NCBI RefSeq assembly: GCF_008831285.2 | Contig: NC_045140.1 | Coordinates: 27,298,131 to 27,362,130 of the forward strand | Length of the DNA: 64,000 nt | Reading direction: 5' to 3' | DNA from: Nymphaea colorata | Taxonomy: Eukaryota; Streptophyta; Magnoliopsida; Nymphaeales; Nymphaeaceae | Shown: positions 33,580 to 46,347 of the stretch, one piece after another | How positions within the stretch are numbered: the first letter of the stretch is position 1 | Layout: every line of letters begins with the position of its first letter | The notes under the pieces: model-generated | Told to the model about the DNA's origin: nothing | The model's database searches: none | Seen by the model: only the letters and a program-made list of their open reading frames with translations | Position numbers and translations under genes: made by a program

Positions 33580-36500
33580 CAAGCTGGGGATGCCCAACAA
33601 GCACTTGCCGCCATTACTATTGATGATACAAACAACTCAGAATGGTTAGCTGACACTGGAGCATCAGCTCATATGACTGGAAATCTTGGTAAGATTTCTG
33701 AAATCTCTACTTATGATGGAAGTGATCATGTTATTGTTGGGGATGGTACGCCTCTTTCTATAACTCATATTGGTAACAGTGAAGTTGTTACAGGCGAATC
33801 ATCTATTCCTCTTTCTCATGTTCTATATGTTCCAAAACTAAAGAAAGACTTACTTTCTGTTAGTCAATTAACTAGTGCGTTACCATATGTTTTTGAATTT
33901 TCCTCCTCTTGTTGTCTCATAAAGGACAGGAGAACCGGGAAAATAGTGGCACAGGGCGGCAAACGTGATGGAGTTTATACCATCGGCAAGGTCAGGCATA
34001 CAGCATGTTTTTCTTCCAGATTTCGGCGTGCTTCAGAAGAACAATGGCATTTCAGATTAGGACATACCCATAATGGCGTTGTGAGACATTTGCAACAGAA
34101 AAATTTGATTAATGTTTGCTCTTCCGTTCCTAGAACTTCTATTTGTCATAGCTGTCAACTTGGCAAATCATGTAGGTTGCCATTTCTTGAACGAGAAAAT
34201 AAATTTGTTGAACCTTTTGAAAAAATCCATTTGGATTTATGGGGATCAGCGCCTGTTTGTTCTCATTTTGATTATCGCTACTATGTGATTTTTATTGATG
34301 AGCATTCTAGATTCACCTGGCTATATCCTTTGAAGTTAAAATCTGACTTCTTTGTTTGTTTTCAACATTTCCAGAAATTTGTTGAAACACAATTTAATAA
34401 AAGGATAAAGGTTTTTCAATCTGATGAAGGAGGAGAATATACAAGTACAAAATTTAGAGATTATCTAAAGTCTCTTGGAACAAAACAGTTATTTTCTTGC
34501 CCATATACTAAACAACAAAATGGTATGGCAGAAAGAAAACATCGAAATATCACTGAATTAGGTCTGACCATGATGTTGCATGCCAACATTCCCAAGCGTT
34601 TCTGGTTTGAAGCTTTTAGCAGTGCTGTTTTTCTCATCAATAGGCTACCATCGTCTTCTCTCAAGATGGATTCTCCTTACTTAAAACTTTTTGGGAAGCA
34701 TCCTAAGTATGATTTTCTTCATGTTTTTGGATGTCGATGTTTCCCTTACTTAAGAGATTATGCAAAAGATAAATTGGAGCCTCGATCACTGCCATGTGTT
34801 TTTCTTGGGTATAGTGATAGTCACAAAGGATATCGTTGTTTGTATCCGGCCACCGGAAAAATGTTTATCTCTCGACATGTTTGTTTTGATGAACATTTTT
34901 TTCCTTATAAAGATCCTGCTAAATTATATGATGGAGATTCTCTAACTTCAGATCTGATTTCTTTCAATGACGAACAAGAGAATATAGAGCAAATGGTTCC
35001 CGAAAATGAGAATCTTATTCGAACAACTGACGTTCATGAGGAAGAACGAAGTGATATTGGCACTCACTCTCAATCTCAAGAACATTTGATTGACAACATG
35101 CCAATTAATGAACAGTCAGTTCACAATTTGCTGGATAGTCTCGGACAGGATGAGTATCAGACAGGCATGACTGACACCACGGGACAAAATCAAGTTCAAA
35201 GAAATGAAGAAAGCACTGAGATAGACAATGAACAGTCAGTTCACGAGCAGGTTGATAACTCGGAAGAAGGCGATCATGGAGTTCTTGATACAAACACAAT
35301 TGAAAGTATGGAACAAGGTGAGCATACTACTCCTCCTTCTGCTATGATTAGAACAATGATCACTAGATCGATGATGGGAACCTTTAAACCGAATCCCAAG
35401 TATGCTAACTTACATATTTTGTACCAAGATATTCCTAAAGAACCTTCAAGTGTTAATGAAGCTCTTGGGAAACCAGGCTGGAAAAAGGCTATGGACGAAG
35501 AAATTAGAGCCTTAGATGAAAATAAAACCTGGAGACTTGTACCCCATGATCCCAAGATGAATCTAGTTGGCTCAAAATGGGTGTTTAAAACCAAACTCAA
35601 ATCAGATGGGACATTGGAAAAACTCAAGGCTAGACTTGTTGCTCGAGGTTTCACTCAAAAAGAGGGAATAGACTTCCATAAAACATTTTCTCCAGTAGTT
35701 CGTCCTACCACTATTAGAATGGTTCTTTCTATTGCTACAGTTAGAAGGTGGGAAATCAGACAGTTAGATATCAAGAATGCCTTCTTACACGGAGCTATAA
35801 ATGAAGATGTATACATGAAACAACCTCCCGGGTATGAAGATAAAACAAAACCAGGATATGTTTGTAAATTACAGCGAGCCATTTATGGTCTGAAACAAGC
35901 ATCACGTGCATGGTATGCACGGCTAAGCAGTTTCCTTCTTGATTATGGTTTTTCTACTAGTATGGGCGATCTGTCTATGTTTACATTACATCGAAGATCA
36001 AACACTCTTGTGCTTCTTGTGTATGTTGATGATATGATCCTAACCGGAAATTGTTCTATATTTTTGCAACGCTTTGTTAATGCCTTTTGCAATGAGTTTC
36101 CTGTCAAAGATCTTGGCAGATTGAGCTATTTTTTAAGAGTCGAAGTGACTTGGACAGAAAAAGGAATTCTCTTATGTCAAACCAAGTATGCTAAGGACAT
36201 TCTTGAAAGAGCAAAGATGGAGGACTGCAAACCAAACATCACGCCAATGAGTCCAAAAATGCCTCAGTATAAGGATGATGAAGTAAAATTCGCAAATCCT
36301 ACTCTCTACAGGCAGATAGTTGGATCCTTGCAATACTTGACTCTAACGCGACCTGATATCTCCTTTGCTGTCAATTATGTTAGTCAGTTTATGCATGAGC
36401 CACTTCAGATTCACTATCAAATGGTCAAAAGGATTCTTCGATACATTAAAGGATCAATACACATGGGACTAAACATATTGATGCAAAGCACTCTTGATTT

Positions 36501-36963
36501 ATATGCTTTTTCAGACTCAGATTGGGCAGGATGTTCTCAAACAAGGCGATCCACCACAGGATTTTGTGTTTTTCTTGGGTTAAATTGTGTGTCTTGGAGT
36601 GCTAAGAAGCAAAATAGTGTAGCCAGATCTAGTACCGAAGCTGAATATAGAGCAATGGCGTCGACAGCGACAGAACTTACATGGATACAATTCTTAATGA
36701 AGGACATTGGAATACCAATTATCAAAGTCCCAATTTTATATTGTGATAATAAGAGCTCACTTTATATGACGGCAAATCCGGTATTTCATAACCGAAGCAA
36801 GCACATTCAGATTGATTTTCATTATGTTCGAGAAAGAGTAGCTCAAAAGCAACTTCAAACTGAGTATATTTCAACCACAAATCAAGTTGTCGTTTACCAA
36901 AAGCTTATCAAAGCATACTTTCAATCATCTCAAGACCAAACTCAGCCTTCAGCAGCGGCTTAG
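33580..36963 (+). pseudogene. Copia pol (protease, integrase, RT, RNase H), no own start, 3' frameshift
   Basis: Continues gag in the same frame after the TAA. The protease motif WLADTGASAHMT is upstream of the first Met (33673). Then come the pre-integrase region (WHFRLGHTHN), a C..C zinc site (ICHSCQLG), and integrase with SDEGGEY and QQNGMAERKHR. Reverse transcriptase follows with ARLVARGFTQ, LDIKNAFLHG and YVDDMILTGN, and RNase H with SDSDWAG and STEAEYRAM. Near 36885-36895 the frame slips; the expected tail (FTKSLSKHTFNHL) is in another frame, so the end is replaced by about 28 unrelated residues. The Y of the usual ADHSLF motif region also differs (GDLSMF). It would depend on stop readthrough, or is dead. 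Confidence 0.85.
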
Positions 36964-36975
36964 TTTGAGGGAGAA
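36964..36975 (+). promoter_or_regulatory. Polypurine tract of the second copia element
   Basis: TTTGAGGGAGAA immediately before the 3' LTR. Confidence 0.8.
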
Positions 36976-37326
36976 TGTTAACAAAACTGATAAGGATGAA
37001 TCTGTTGGAGAGAAAATCAGCAATCAAGTGATGGAGCTGGTAATAACAGATTGTGATCAAATAAAAAAGGCAGAAAAATCAGAAGAAAGGAAAAGGCAAA
37101 AATTTGGGGATCAAATGAAGATTTCATTTAATCTAGGCAAGAACAACCTTGCCTACAATAAGACGTGATTTCTTCCCTATAAAAGGGACTCGACTTTCCC
37201 ATTGTAATCATCTTCTTATTGAATGAGAAATTGTTCGAGTGCCTTCCGATCGTGGACGTAAGCTCAATCAGAGCTGAACCACGTTACTTGCTGTCTTTCA
37301 TCCTGCTCTCTTCTTCTCTTTTCATT
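36976..37326 (+). repeat. 3' LTR of the second copia element
   Basis: 351 bp, starts TGTTAACA and ends TTTTCATT, followed by the AAGAAC target duplication. Confidence 0.9.
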
Positions 37327-37925
37327 AAGAACGACCTCGGTGGCATCTTGTCGTGGATATCCGGCATGGGTATCTGGTTCCCGGACAAGAGATCCGCCTC
37401 TCGGAAGAATTTACCGGGCTCCACGAGTGTGGAGGTCGCGCGGGAGGAAGCGTTGATGTAGCTGCCGAAGGTGGTGGTCATCTCGTGGTACTCCTTAAAC
37501 GTGGTGTACTCGGTCACGTAGGAGGAGAACGACGCCGTCGCTCTGTTACCGTCCTTTCCATCGTCTGTGAACTCAGCTAGTGGGTTCGAAGAGTTGCCGT
37601 AGCTGCCAAAGATGAATCCAGCGCCATTACCGCTCAGCCTGTAGGACCAGAAAACATTGTCAGGCTTCTTTGCTCTGTCGGCATATTGCTGGAACTCATT
37701 GAGGACGACATTGCCGCTGTGGGAGTAGCTGGTGAACTGATCCAGCAGGTCGTTGCCCTCCTTGTTGTAGGACGTGAAACTGTTGGTGATCACGTTGGAC
37801 CCTGCCGAGTAGCTTGTATACTGGCTCAGAAAGCCATTTGCGGCGGATCCGTACGACTTGAAGTCGGCGCCGACGACGTTGGACTTCTCGGAGTAGCCCT
37901 GGAAGGTCTCGAGCCCCCCTGAAAC
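37327..37925 (-). pseudogene. PG1-beta pseudogene A, 5' part (repeat domain)
   Basis: Continuation of pseudogene A beyond the copia insertion. It is an uninterrupted minus-strand frame of F-x-x-Y repeats (ETFQGYSEKSN, DFKSYGSAANG, SFTSYNKEGN and so on) leading into EPGKFFREADLLSGNQIPMP and PPRSF, where the LTR cuts it. About half the repeats, the N-terminal region and exon 1 are missing: upstream of 37925 the sequence switches to the flank shared with 51615-51730. Confidence 0.85.
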
Positions 37926-38444
37926 CAGGGAAGAGACGTACGGGGTCGCTTTCGAACAGAATGTCTCACCATTAGACGATTTTCTTTCTCCATTTTGATC
38001 TTCATTTTCAATCTGCCGATCCCACCGTGCTTGCCCTTTTCTGAACATGGCCTAGTGGTCTGGCACCATGCTGCCTACCGGTGGCCATGATCGCATCACA
38101 AACAGCCGAAACCTTACTGAACTGTGTCCGATGTTTGTACGTATCTGCGTGTACGTTCAGGTGTACACACACTCACGAGTTTGTAATCGAAATCTTTTCT
38201 GAAAAAAATCCTTAAAGTTCTTCTGATAAATTTTAACATTACGAACCATATATATCTCACGAGTCATCGCATGCGAACTTTGTGCCGACAGCCTTGGGTT
38301 CTGAGTCAATTCATGATCTTCGATTAACATCAATGCAATCCACATGCGAATTATTTGTTGGTAGCTGTAATCCATTTATGTCCACTTGGGCACGCATGTG
38401 GATCCATCTACACATATTTATTGGGAGTTTGATTTCCTTAGGGT

Positions 38445-38680
38445 TGGCATTAAAATTTTGAAACCTATTCTACATGTGAAACTTCGTAATTAATCTAGAA
38501 AATGAATGTCAGTAATTCTTTTTAAGATGAAGAAGCACAGTTTTAATTTGTTGAAGATTTTGAGTTGGAAGGACATCTATAGTAGATTGTTGGTAACTGA
38601 TCTGTATTGGAATTCCGTTTCTAGAAAAGTTGGTTTGTGTAGCAGTAACCCGTTTCCATTCATGGCAAGTTTAATGCTCG
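38445..38680. repeat. Repeated segment R (four copies)
   Basis: Contains CAGTTTTAATTTGTTGAAGATTTTGAGT and CTAGAAAAGTTGGTTTGT. Related copies lie at 39283-39540, 52140-52380 and 53310-53625, so each cluster unit carries two. No coding content seen. Confidence 0.7.
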
Positions 38681-38929
38681 GCCAAATTGTCATCGTCCGG
38701 TTGTCAAATAGAACGGATTTTGTCTTTGTGCGGCATAATGGCAGCAAGGACAAGGCTTCAGTTTCGCCGCATGTGAGAGGAATATATGCTCCAGTTGCTT
38801 CATGTTTTTTTCTTCTCCTTCAAAAGCTAATGAAACTTTTGCGAGAAAACTTATTCAAAAGTAGCCGAGGAATCCTATAAATATTCCTACTAGATGTAGA
38901 AAGTTGAGAAAAAATACCATTGATGAGTT

Positions 38930-39285
38930 ACAATGAGGCAGAGTGAAACGTCAAGCTCACACCAGAGAGTCTGCACTGCAGCTGGGTCAGATCTAACATG
39001 GTCATGTATTTATCAATTGTTGGTTGCACCAAATTGAGTTCGGACCTTACTCCTCCCTTCATTAGAGAAGTTAATAGTACTAATCTTACTAAAGGAACTC
39101 GTTGCTTCTCAACCAATAGCAATGTGCATTGATTAGAGTAGATTCGAAGCCATCTCCATTTAGTGCAAAGCCATCTTCATTACTACAAGATCGGGAAGCT
39201 CGGGGTTTTTCTTATATATATATATATTCGGTACTGCTTCCTTTGCCTGCACTGCAGCGCCAGTACTAGTAGCACTGTATTTGCA
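38930..39285 (-). pseudogene. 3' flank of a lost PG1-beta copy (D)
   Basis: Matches the downstream flanks of the two intact genes (41260-41640 and 55090-55470), up to the region of their stop codon (CACTGCAGCGCCAGTACTAGTAGCA). The coding part is gone. In the right unit the corresponding place holds a 5' PG1-beta fragment (52717-53049) instead, so the ancestral unit probably had a further gene here. Confidence 0.6.
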
Positions 39286-39540
39286 GTAACTTTTTTTAGA
39301 TGACGAAGAACAGTTTTAATTTGTTGAAGATTTTGAGTCGGAAGAAGATGTATAATGGATTGTTGGAAACTAATCTGCATTCCAATTCCGTTTTACTTGG
39401 AACGATGCCCACTAATAAAAATTGAAAGAATGTATGCTGGCTGAAGGTCGGCGCCTTGTCTTCAAGAACGAGTTTTATTTTTTTTCTAGAAAAGTTGGTT
39501 TGTATATTCGTAACCCGTTTCAATTGAAGGCAGATTTAAG

Positions 39541-39880
39541 ATGCCCCGACGATTGACCGGTGATGGAAGACCGCCGGGCACCATATGTCCCTTAAACACG
39601 CCGGCCTCCGACTCAGAGACCGGACAGCCCCCTTCGACGCCAGGTGCCACCATCACCATCTTTGCCGCCTCCAGGTACTTCGACCTCTATATCTGTCGTC
39701 TGCCGTGTTCCCTGGCACCACCATTCCCTCTAGAGGGGGCCGAAGTTCCCGGAGCGGCGGCGGAGCTGGGGTCCATCAGATTTTCCAAGCTCTAACGGGT
39801 CATGGGAATTCCGTCCCTACGGCGCTGAAGGAGGTGTACAAAATCTTGGAGAATGCGTACTGTGAGGATGGCTGACTACG
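39541..39880 (+). other. GC-rich duplicated segment, gene fragment of unknown kind
   Basis: A GC-rich island in AT-rich DNA, near-identical at 53626-53975. Two overlapping plus-strand frames are open (84 and 96 codons; one with TPGATITIFAASRYFDLYIC, the other ending ALKEVYKILENAYCEDG). Neither is recognised. The second copy has indels that break the longer frame, which argues against a conserved gene. Confidence 0.4.
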
Positions 39881-41259
39881 AGATACAAAACTTTTTCTAC
39901 TTTGTTTTTGTTTATGTCTTTTTTAAGTTTAGGGAAGAAGAATTCTGACGTGTTTGGATGACATCTGTACAGGCTTTTTTGACCAAACAGCATCATTAGG
40001 TTGATTTTATCTTCTTGCCCAAGCACACATATATATTTAGGTCTTAGGATGATTGATCTAAAATCCTTAGTTTGATGCATTGTCGAATAAAATAAGTTTT
40101 ATTAGAAAAAACGTGAGAAAAAAGGCAAAAAAAGGAAAAAATGCTTTTAAAAAAAATCAAAATGAAAAAACCACGTTTTATTCCCTTTTTTACTTTTTTT
40201 CCCGCTTTCCTCAAATTTTTTATCTTTTTTATGTATTTTAATTGCCAAATTTTTGTTTTTACATTTTTATATTTTATTTTAGTTTTTTAGAATTTTTAAT
40301 TTTGCTGCCATTTTTCTCAAAAAAAATAACCGTATTATATCCAAAAAAAACGCCTTACTGTATTTGTGACAATAGCTTAATGTACCATGAATTTTATTAC
40401 CAATCTTTTATTTCAGTAAAAAAAAAAACAGATTTATGGATTTCTGATCAAAGACCCTCTTAAATTTAATAAAAGTAATAGAGTCCAATCTTCATCGTAT
40501 CTCTTATTTAGATTTGGATGCTATTATAGTGTTATACCAATTCTGAATCTTTAAATTATATCTAACTAATACTCAAAATAAATTTCTTTTACAAGATTTA
40601 ACTAAATTGAATATTTAATTCTTGGTTCAATTCTCAACCTTTTTTTAGTTGAGGTCAAAACGGGCCCAGCTTTTGGACCTACAAATCGTGTAACGTCAAC
40701 ACATGGCATGCCTTTAATTGTATTCCTAACCGAATTTTTAATGAAATTTGACCAATTTTCATAATGTAATAGCATTAGATATAAAATAAATTTTAACATG
40801 ATAGGGAGTTGGAGTGGGAACTATGGACTCGTCTTGGATCTTATCCAGATCTCCTCCTTTTTCCTTACTTATTTTAGTTTCTTTTTTTTTTCCGTGTTTT
40901 GGTTGGTCAAGCTAAATACTGAAAAAAAAAATAGAAATTAAATATTAGTATTAAGGCGGAGGGACATTATTTGTGGAGAATGAATGGAAGGTAAATGATC
41001 TGGATCGGGCCGTCCGGCTTGACCAAATAGGGATAACGGGGACATGGTTATCTAGGAATTTCCATTAAGCTTGTCTAAAACATGTATACATTAGATCTTT
41101 CCCAATATTAACACAAAGCACGGTATGTTTCTGTTAGGTGCGTTGTATTTTAAAAGTAACTTCAAAACAGTCTGTTGCCCTTCTGTTCGAAAAACGTTCT
41201 GCCTTGCATTCCACGCCAGTACCCTGATGAGACAATGCGAGATAGATAGCAAGTAACCA
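39881..41259. other. AT-rich spacer, duplicated
   Basis: No gene. Poly-A/T rich. The same sequence follows at 53990-55085, with a GGATTCGGAT-type insertion (about 54577-54705) found only there. Confidence 0.55.
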
Positions 41260-41628
41260 GCCCACACCAGGGAGGGCGATGCAGGTGGGTCAGATCTAAC
41301 ACATGGTCATGTATTTATCATTTGTTGAACGGACCTTTCTCATTCATTGTTGAGAGAAGTTAATGGTACTGATCTTAGTAAAAGGAACTCGTTGCTTCTC
41401 AACCAACAGTAAGTAATGTGAAAGTAGTCAGTCATCTATGTAACAAAATGCGAACAATCTGCAATATCCGTATCACAAAACACTTGGAAATGATGGTAGA
41501 GTAGATTCGAAGCCATCTTCATTACCACAACATCGGGAAGCTCGAGTTCTATGTTTTATAAATTATTTTCAATACAGATAGACGCGATGCACCCAGCTTC
41601 CTTTGCCGCCGGCATTGCAGCGGCGGCA

Positions 41629-43968
41629 CTAGTCACGAGCGACCCATATGAAGTCATTCTGGAAGATGAAATGGCACACCTCGATCTCCCCCGGCCTGTG
41701 TCCCAGCGCCCTGAACGCAGCGTGGCCGGCGCTCCACTGGGTCGTGTCCAGGTGGCAGATCGCCACCGCCTGATTGGCCTTCTTCCCTTCCAACATCACC
41801 TCCACGTCATACACTTTGACAAGTGGCAAGGCATGGCAATAGTAAACCAGGTAAGGAAAGAGGCTCTGGTGGCACGACACGGCCCGGGTCACCCCGCCAC
41901 CGTTCCGGCCCTGGACTTTCCCCACCTCCACCATCCTGCCGGAGCCGGCCGTGTTGGCCGTCGTCGAGACCCATGCCTTCTCACCCAGTATCGATGCTGC
42001 GAACTCTGCCATTCCCTCGATCGAGGTCACACATCTTTTCGTTTCACTTTTCACCGCCGGCCGCTCGCAGTCGGCCAACGTTCGGCCCATCGCCACCTGA
42101 GTGAAAAGGTGTGTTCTCAAATAAGGTTATGTTCGAATCTTTACAGCAGCTGAAAAGGTGTGTTCTCAAAAGGATGAACTCAGCAACTTCACGTTCTAAG
42201 TAGAAAAAACCACATCTTTAAGGTCAGATAAAAATGTTTGACCTTAAATTAGTGAATTTGAGATCATCTCAAATATCACCGCCGATCTAAAAAATACACG
42301 CTAAAACTGATTTAGTTTTCAAAACAATATCTACACAAAAGATTGGAGCCTGCCAACAGTAGGTAGAAACTTGAAAGAGCGTAAACCGGAGGTGCCGTAA
42401 TCGGATCTGACCATTGTTTTAGATACCCAAATGCATATCCTGGTCCATCTCCTTCAAAGAACTCGGATATAGGAGTTCTGGAGGAAGAGTGACAATGACC
42501 CGACTCGAAGATGACACAGACTACGAAGCAAATCAGTCTTACCTGCAAGCCGGAGGCGTTGAGCGTCTGAATGAGCTCCGGCAGCCGGCGGGAGCTGAAA
42601 GGAAGCTTGTCGGCTATCGACCTCGGGAGAAACGACCTCGGCGGCATCTTGTCCGTGATGTCCGGCACCGGAATGTGCTGGCCGGACACGAGAGACGCCT
42701 CCCGGAAGAATTTCCCTGGCTCGACGAGCGCCGTGGCGGAGACGGTGGTGTTACGGTAGTCGTTGAAAGTGGTGCCCGTCCGGTGGTACTCGGTGAACGT
42801 GGTGTTGTCTTTGCTGTACATGGTGAAGGACGCGGTGATCGCGTTCCCGTCCTTCCCGTATTCCGTGAACTCAGCCAACGGGTTCGAGGCGTTGCCATAC
42901 GTGTCGAACGAAAGGCTTGCACCGTTGTCGCCTTTCCCGTACGACCGGAAAACACTCTCCGGCATGTTAGCGAGCTCAGAGTATGTTTGAAATTGCTCGA
43001 GTCCGGCGTTGGCGTCGGCCTCGTAAGACTGGAACTCGTTCCGAACGACGTTGCCACTGTCGGCGTAGCTGGTAAACTGATCCAGCGGGCCGTTTCCCTC
43101 CTTGTTGTAAGATGTGAACGCGTTGCGAATCACGTTGGAGCTTGTGGAGTAGCCGGTAAACTGGCTCAGAATGCCGTTGGCGACGGAGCCGTAGGACTTG
43201 AAGTCGTTCCCGACAACATTGGCGTTTTCAGAGTAGCTAGTAAACGACTGAAGTCCGCCGTTGGTGTCGTCGCCGTAGCGGGTGAAGCGGTGCTGATCGA
43301 CGTTGCCGTTGTCGCCGTAGTTGTTGAATCCGCCGATGCCCTCGGTGTCGTATTTGGAGAACCGTCCCGCTCCGACGTTGCCGTCGGACTCGTAGCGAGT
43401 GAACTGCTGGCTTCGCTGATCATGGTCGCCGCCGTAGGTGGTGAAGGTGTCCTTAGCGACGTTGCTGCTGACGGAGTAGTTAGTGAAGTCGCTGCTGCCG
43501 ATGGCGCCTGGCTTTGTGTACTTGACGAAGTCGCGGCCGCTGTACTCGGTGAAGGTGTCGGGGACTGGGGCCGGGGCGGATCCCTTCTTCTTCTTCTTCA
43601 GGGACGTGCAGTAGAGGTTGGCGGATGCACAGAACGAAGGGAGGTGCTCTTGGAGGGTGTGAGCGTCAATATAACGAGCATAGGCAGCCGCCTGAGTGGC
43701 GTTTAAAGGCGAGGCTTTGCCGAGGAGGAATGGAGGTAGCTCGGCGTTGGGGAAGGTCCGGCGCCAGTATCTGAGAAGAGACGCCTTGGGTGAGAAGGGG
43801 TTCACGCTTTCTCCTCCTTCACCTGCTGCATTAGATGCCTGTGCCCAAAAAGACAAGCATTATAAGTCATAAGAACATTTTAGAAAGAGAGAGAGTGAGA
43901 GAGAGAGAGGGGGAAAGAGGTTTTACAAGAAGAAGAAGAAGAGTGAGGAAGAAGGAGAGGCGATCCAT
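41629..43968 (-). CDS. PG1-beta-like BURP protein, intact, left copy (601 aa)
   Basis: Three exons: 43968-43927 (signal peptide start MDRLSFFLTLLLLL), 43838-42543 and 42096-41629. Introns of 88 and 446 bp have GTAAAA..CACAG and GTAAGA..CTCAG borders, both phase 0. After a signal peptide of about 18 residues comes the conserved N-terminal region (NPFSPKASLLRYWRR...LPPFLLGKASPLNATQAAAY). A long array of 14-residue F-x-x-Y repeats follows (about residues 115-375; FTSYNKEGN, FRSYGKGDN and others), then EPGKFFREASLVSGQHIPVPD. The BURP domain has the four CH pairs spaced CH-x10-CH-x25-CH-x25-CH. This is the non-catalytic polygalacturonase beta-subunit (AroGP/PG1-beta) family: secreted cell-wall proteins that bind polygalacturonase or affect pectin and cell size. 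A GC-rich coding bias makes its antisense strand open too. Confidence 0.92.
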
Positions 43969-44496
43969 GGCGGCCAGGCGAACCAGTGGAAAGCAGAGGA
44001 CGTGAGAGCAGGGGAGGGATGTGAAGGGATAAATAAAGGCGCTAGGGGCTATGGCAGTGTTAGGTGGCGGGAGATGCCCGCGCCCGCTGCAACTGGTGGG
44101 ACCCACACAAATACTCAGGTTTCGGTCATCCCGCCACGTTTTTTTGGCAGCTTTCCTCCGATATTTTCCTTTATTTAAACTCCCACTACCGCTCTCGTCT
44201 TTCCCAATTGTAATTGGTTTCGGACGTGGGTGGATCCAGATCAATTCCTCAGTGGATCGGGTCCAAACCCGATCCATTCTACTATTTAAATACGTTCTTT
44301 ACCCTTCCAAAAATCAAGGGTAAAATACAGTGCAGGTGGTCGTCAGTGGTAGTCCCTCGGGATTCGAGGCACGTTCTCTGCCTCTTTTCTAATGCTTTTT
44401 GCTTCTCGTCCTTTCATCTCAGTAAAAAAAAAAAAAAAGTCTAATTTACAGTTTCCCGGCGGGGTTAAATGCTAGAAACGTTGAGATATTCCTATT

Positions 44497-46299
44497 TCCC
44501 AGAAAAAGTTGAAGAGAACTTCGTAGTTGGGTTTAAACTGAGGCCTTAAAACAGAAACATACGTTGATCACCTCGATTTGGGGGCCAGAGCAGTGCTACC
44601 GTCGCTAGGAAAGGAATACAGCATAACCGAATACTTGATACCCCGTAAAAATTTCTCAAAAGTTCGAAAGAAACACAAATTGTCAGTAGCAAATATAGAT
44701 GGTAAAATGTACAAACTTAAGCATCTCAAAAAGGAATGTTGTCGTATGTTTATAACGAGAGACAAGAGAGAGCCATAGAGTTGGTGAGTAGGAGAGACCC
44801 ACAAGGTTTAAGTTTTCATTCAATCACTTGTCTGTTTGTGACATAAGACTTGTTTTTGGTGTCTTGAGATATTATTTATTTATATGTGGTCACTAGTATG
44901 AATAAGAAAAATCCATGTGAGTGACACTAGTATAAAGTTTTAAGATTTTAAAGGGTACCAATGAAAAAAATTACTCCAAAATATCGATACAAAAGTAAAA
45001 AAATTTGTAAGGTTGCTCACACCTGCCTTCGGCCCTGATAATGGTTCTAGGAAGAAGGAAGGATTCTACATTTTATATTCATGATAATGCTGGTAATATT
45101 GAGGGAGTTCTCTCCTGCGCATTCAATAATTGTAACCGACGATTCAGGAGGACATATAGGACGCGAAATTTTCTTGGAAGCACTTCTCTTCCAACTCTTC
45201 TTTTTACTTTCTTTTATTCTTGCTGCTTTGTCGAGTTCCATGCATGCAGACCCTGTGGCTGAAATAATTGCGACCGCAACAGTTCACGTGGCCGTGCCCA
45301 CCACTGTTCAGTCGGCGGAGGAGTGCTCGGCAGTTTGGATTTCCCCTTTTAAATTTTCTTTTAGATTCTTCAGCGAGTGATGGCGCTTGATTTACCTGTT
45401 CAATGAATTTACTGAAGCTGCATCAGCGTGGAACAGGTTTGTCAAAAATTAATGAAGAACGATCTAAATCCTGGGCCCAGCTTTTGCTTATAATTGGTGC
45501 ATAAGTTCATGAAATGAACTCTTCAACATGAAAAAAAAAAAAAGAGAAATGGTTAGTTACCTGCAGTTATGTATTCAATATTATCTGTTATCACTAAATT
45601 ACTATTTTATTAAGAAAATTGCAGAAGTGATTTTGTTTCTTTTTCTAGAGTTATATATAGGCAAATGGTAGGCATAAGAAAATTGTCCCCAAATTTCACA
45701 ACTTTGAAACACAAATATAATGGGAACATATTTCTACATCTATATGTAGATAATCAATATCTACACACCTCAAATCATGATCTGATAATGAACTTAACCA
45801 AATAAATGTACAGCCAGGATGGAAGAATATGTAGTGATCTTATCACCTACCAAAACTTATGAATTAAACTCACTATGGCCAACATAATGACTAACTTTCT
45901 GGCAAGAAAAAACTAGTTAAAAAATCTCATCCGACAAGATAATTATTAGATGCAGACATGGTAGGAGTAACCGTGAATCTACGGAAGCAATAAAAGGATT
46001 ATGAATTTGAAGAAAACAATATTTCGCAACATATCTACGGAAACAATATTTCGTATATCTCAGTTCGACAAAGTAATACCCAATTAAGAATCTTGCGCTG
46101 CTTCTTAGAGGCTTTCGATCTGAGTTTGATTGCTTGAAAACTAATGAAACAAATAAACCAAGAACGTTGTCCTAAACAGTAGAAATCTGTAAAAATAATG
46201 GTTCTCCCCCTAATTAATTATCAACACTCCTTGGTTTACACTTCTTTGTATTATGCCTACCCTTTAAGCCACGCCAACTACATATATAAAGTATATAAA

Positions 46300-46347
<48 letters not shown>

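Larger units (their letters stand above)
31661..37326 (+). mobile_element. Second Ty1/copia element, structurally complete but mutated
   Basis: A 5.67-kb element in plus orientation with 352- and 351-bp LTRs. By eye they differ by about eight substitutions and one 1-base indel (about 2%), so it is clearly older than the element at 2.4 kb. It is flanked by AAGAAC (31655-31660 and 37327-37332). The uninterrupted site exists in pseudogene B (about 51020-51040, GGCAAGAACGACCTCGG), which proves insertion into a PG1-beta exon. Gag and pol are in one frame but separated by a TAA, and pol is frameshifted near its end. Confidence 0.94.

Noticed and set aside
42489..43706. Plus-strand open frame of 405 codons, repeated at 56316-57530 (404 codons)
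   Set aside because: It is exactly antisense to exon 2 of the intact PG1-beta genes. GC-rich, regularly repeated codons leave the opposite strand free of stops; no motif is seen and the sense gene explains it.
44051..44323. Plus-strand frames upstream of the intact PG1-beta genes (also 57826-58149)
   Set aside because: They lie in the shared promoter region of the minus-strand genes and change length between copies by indels, so they are not conserved proteins.
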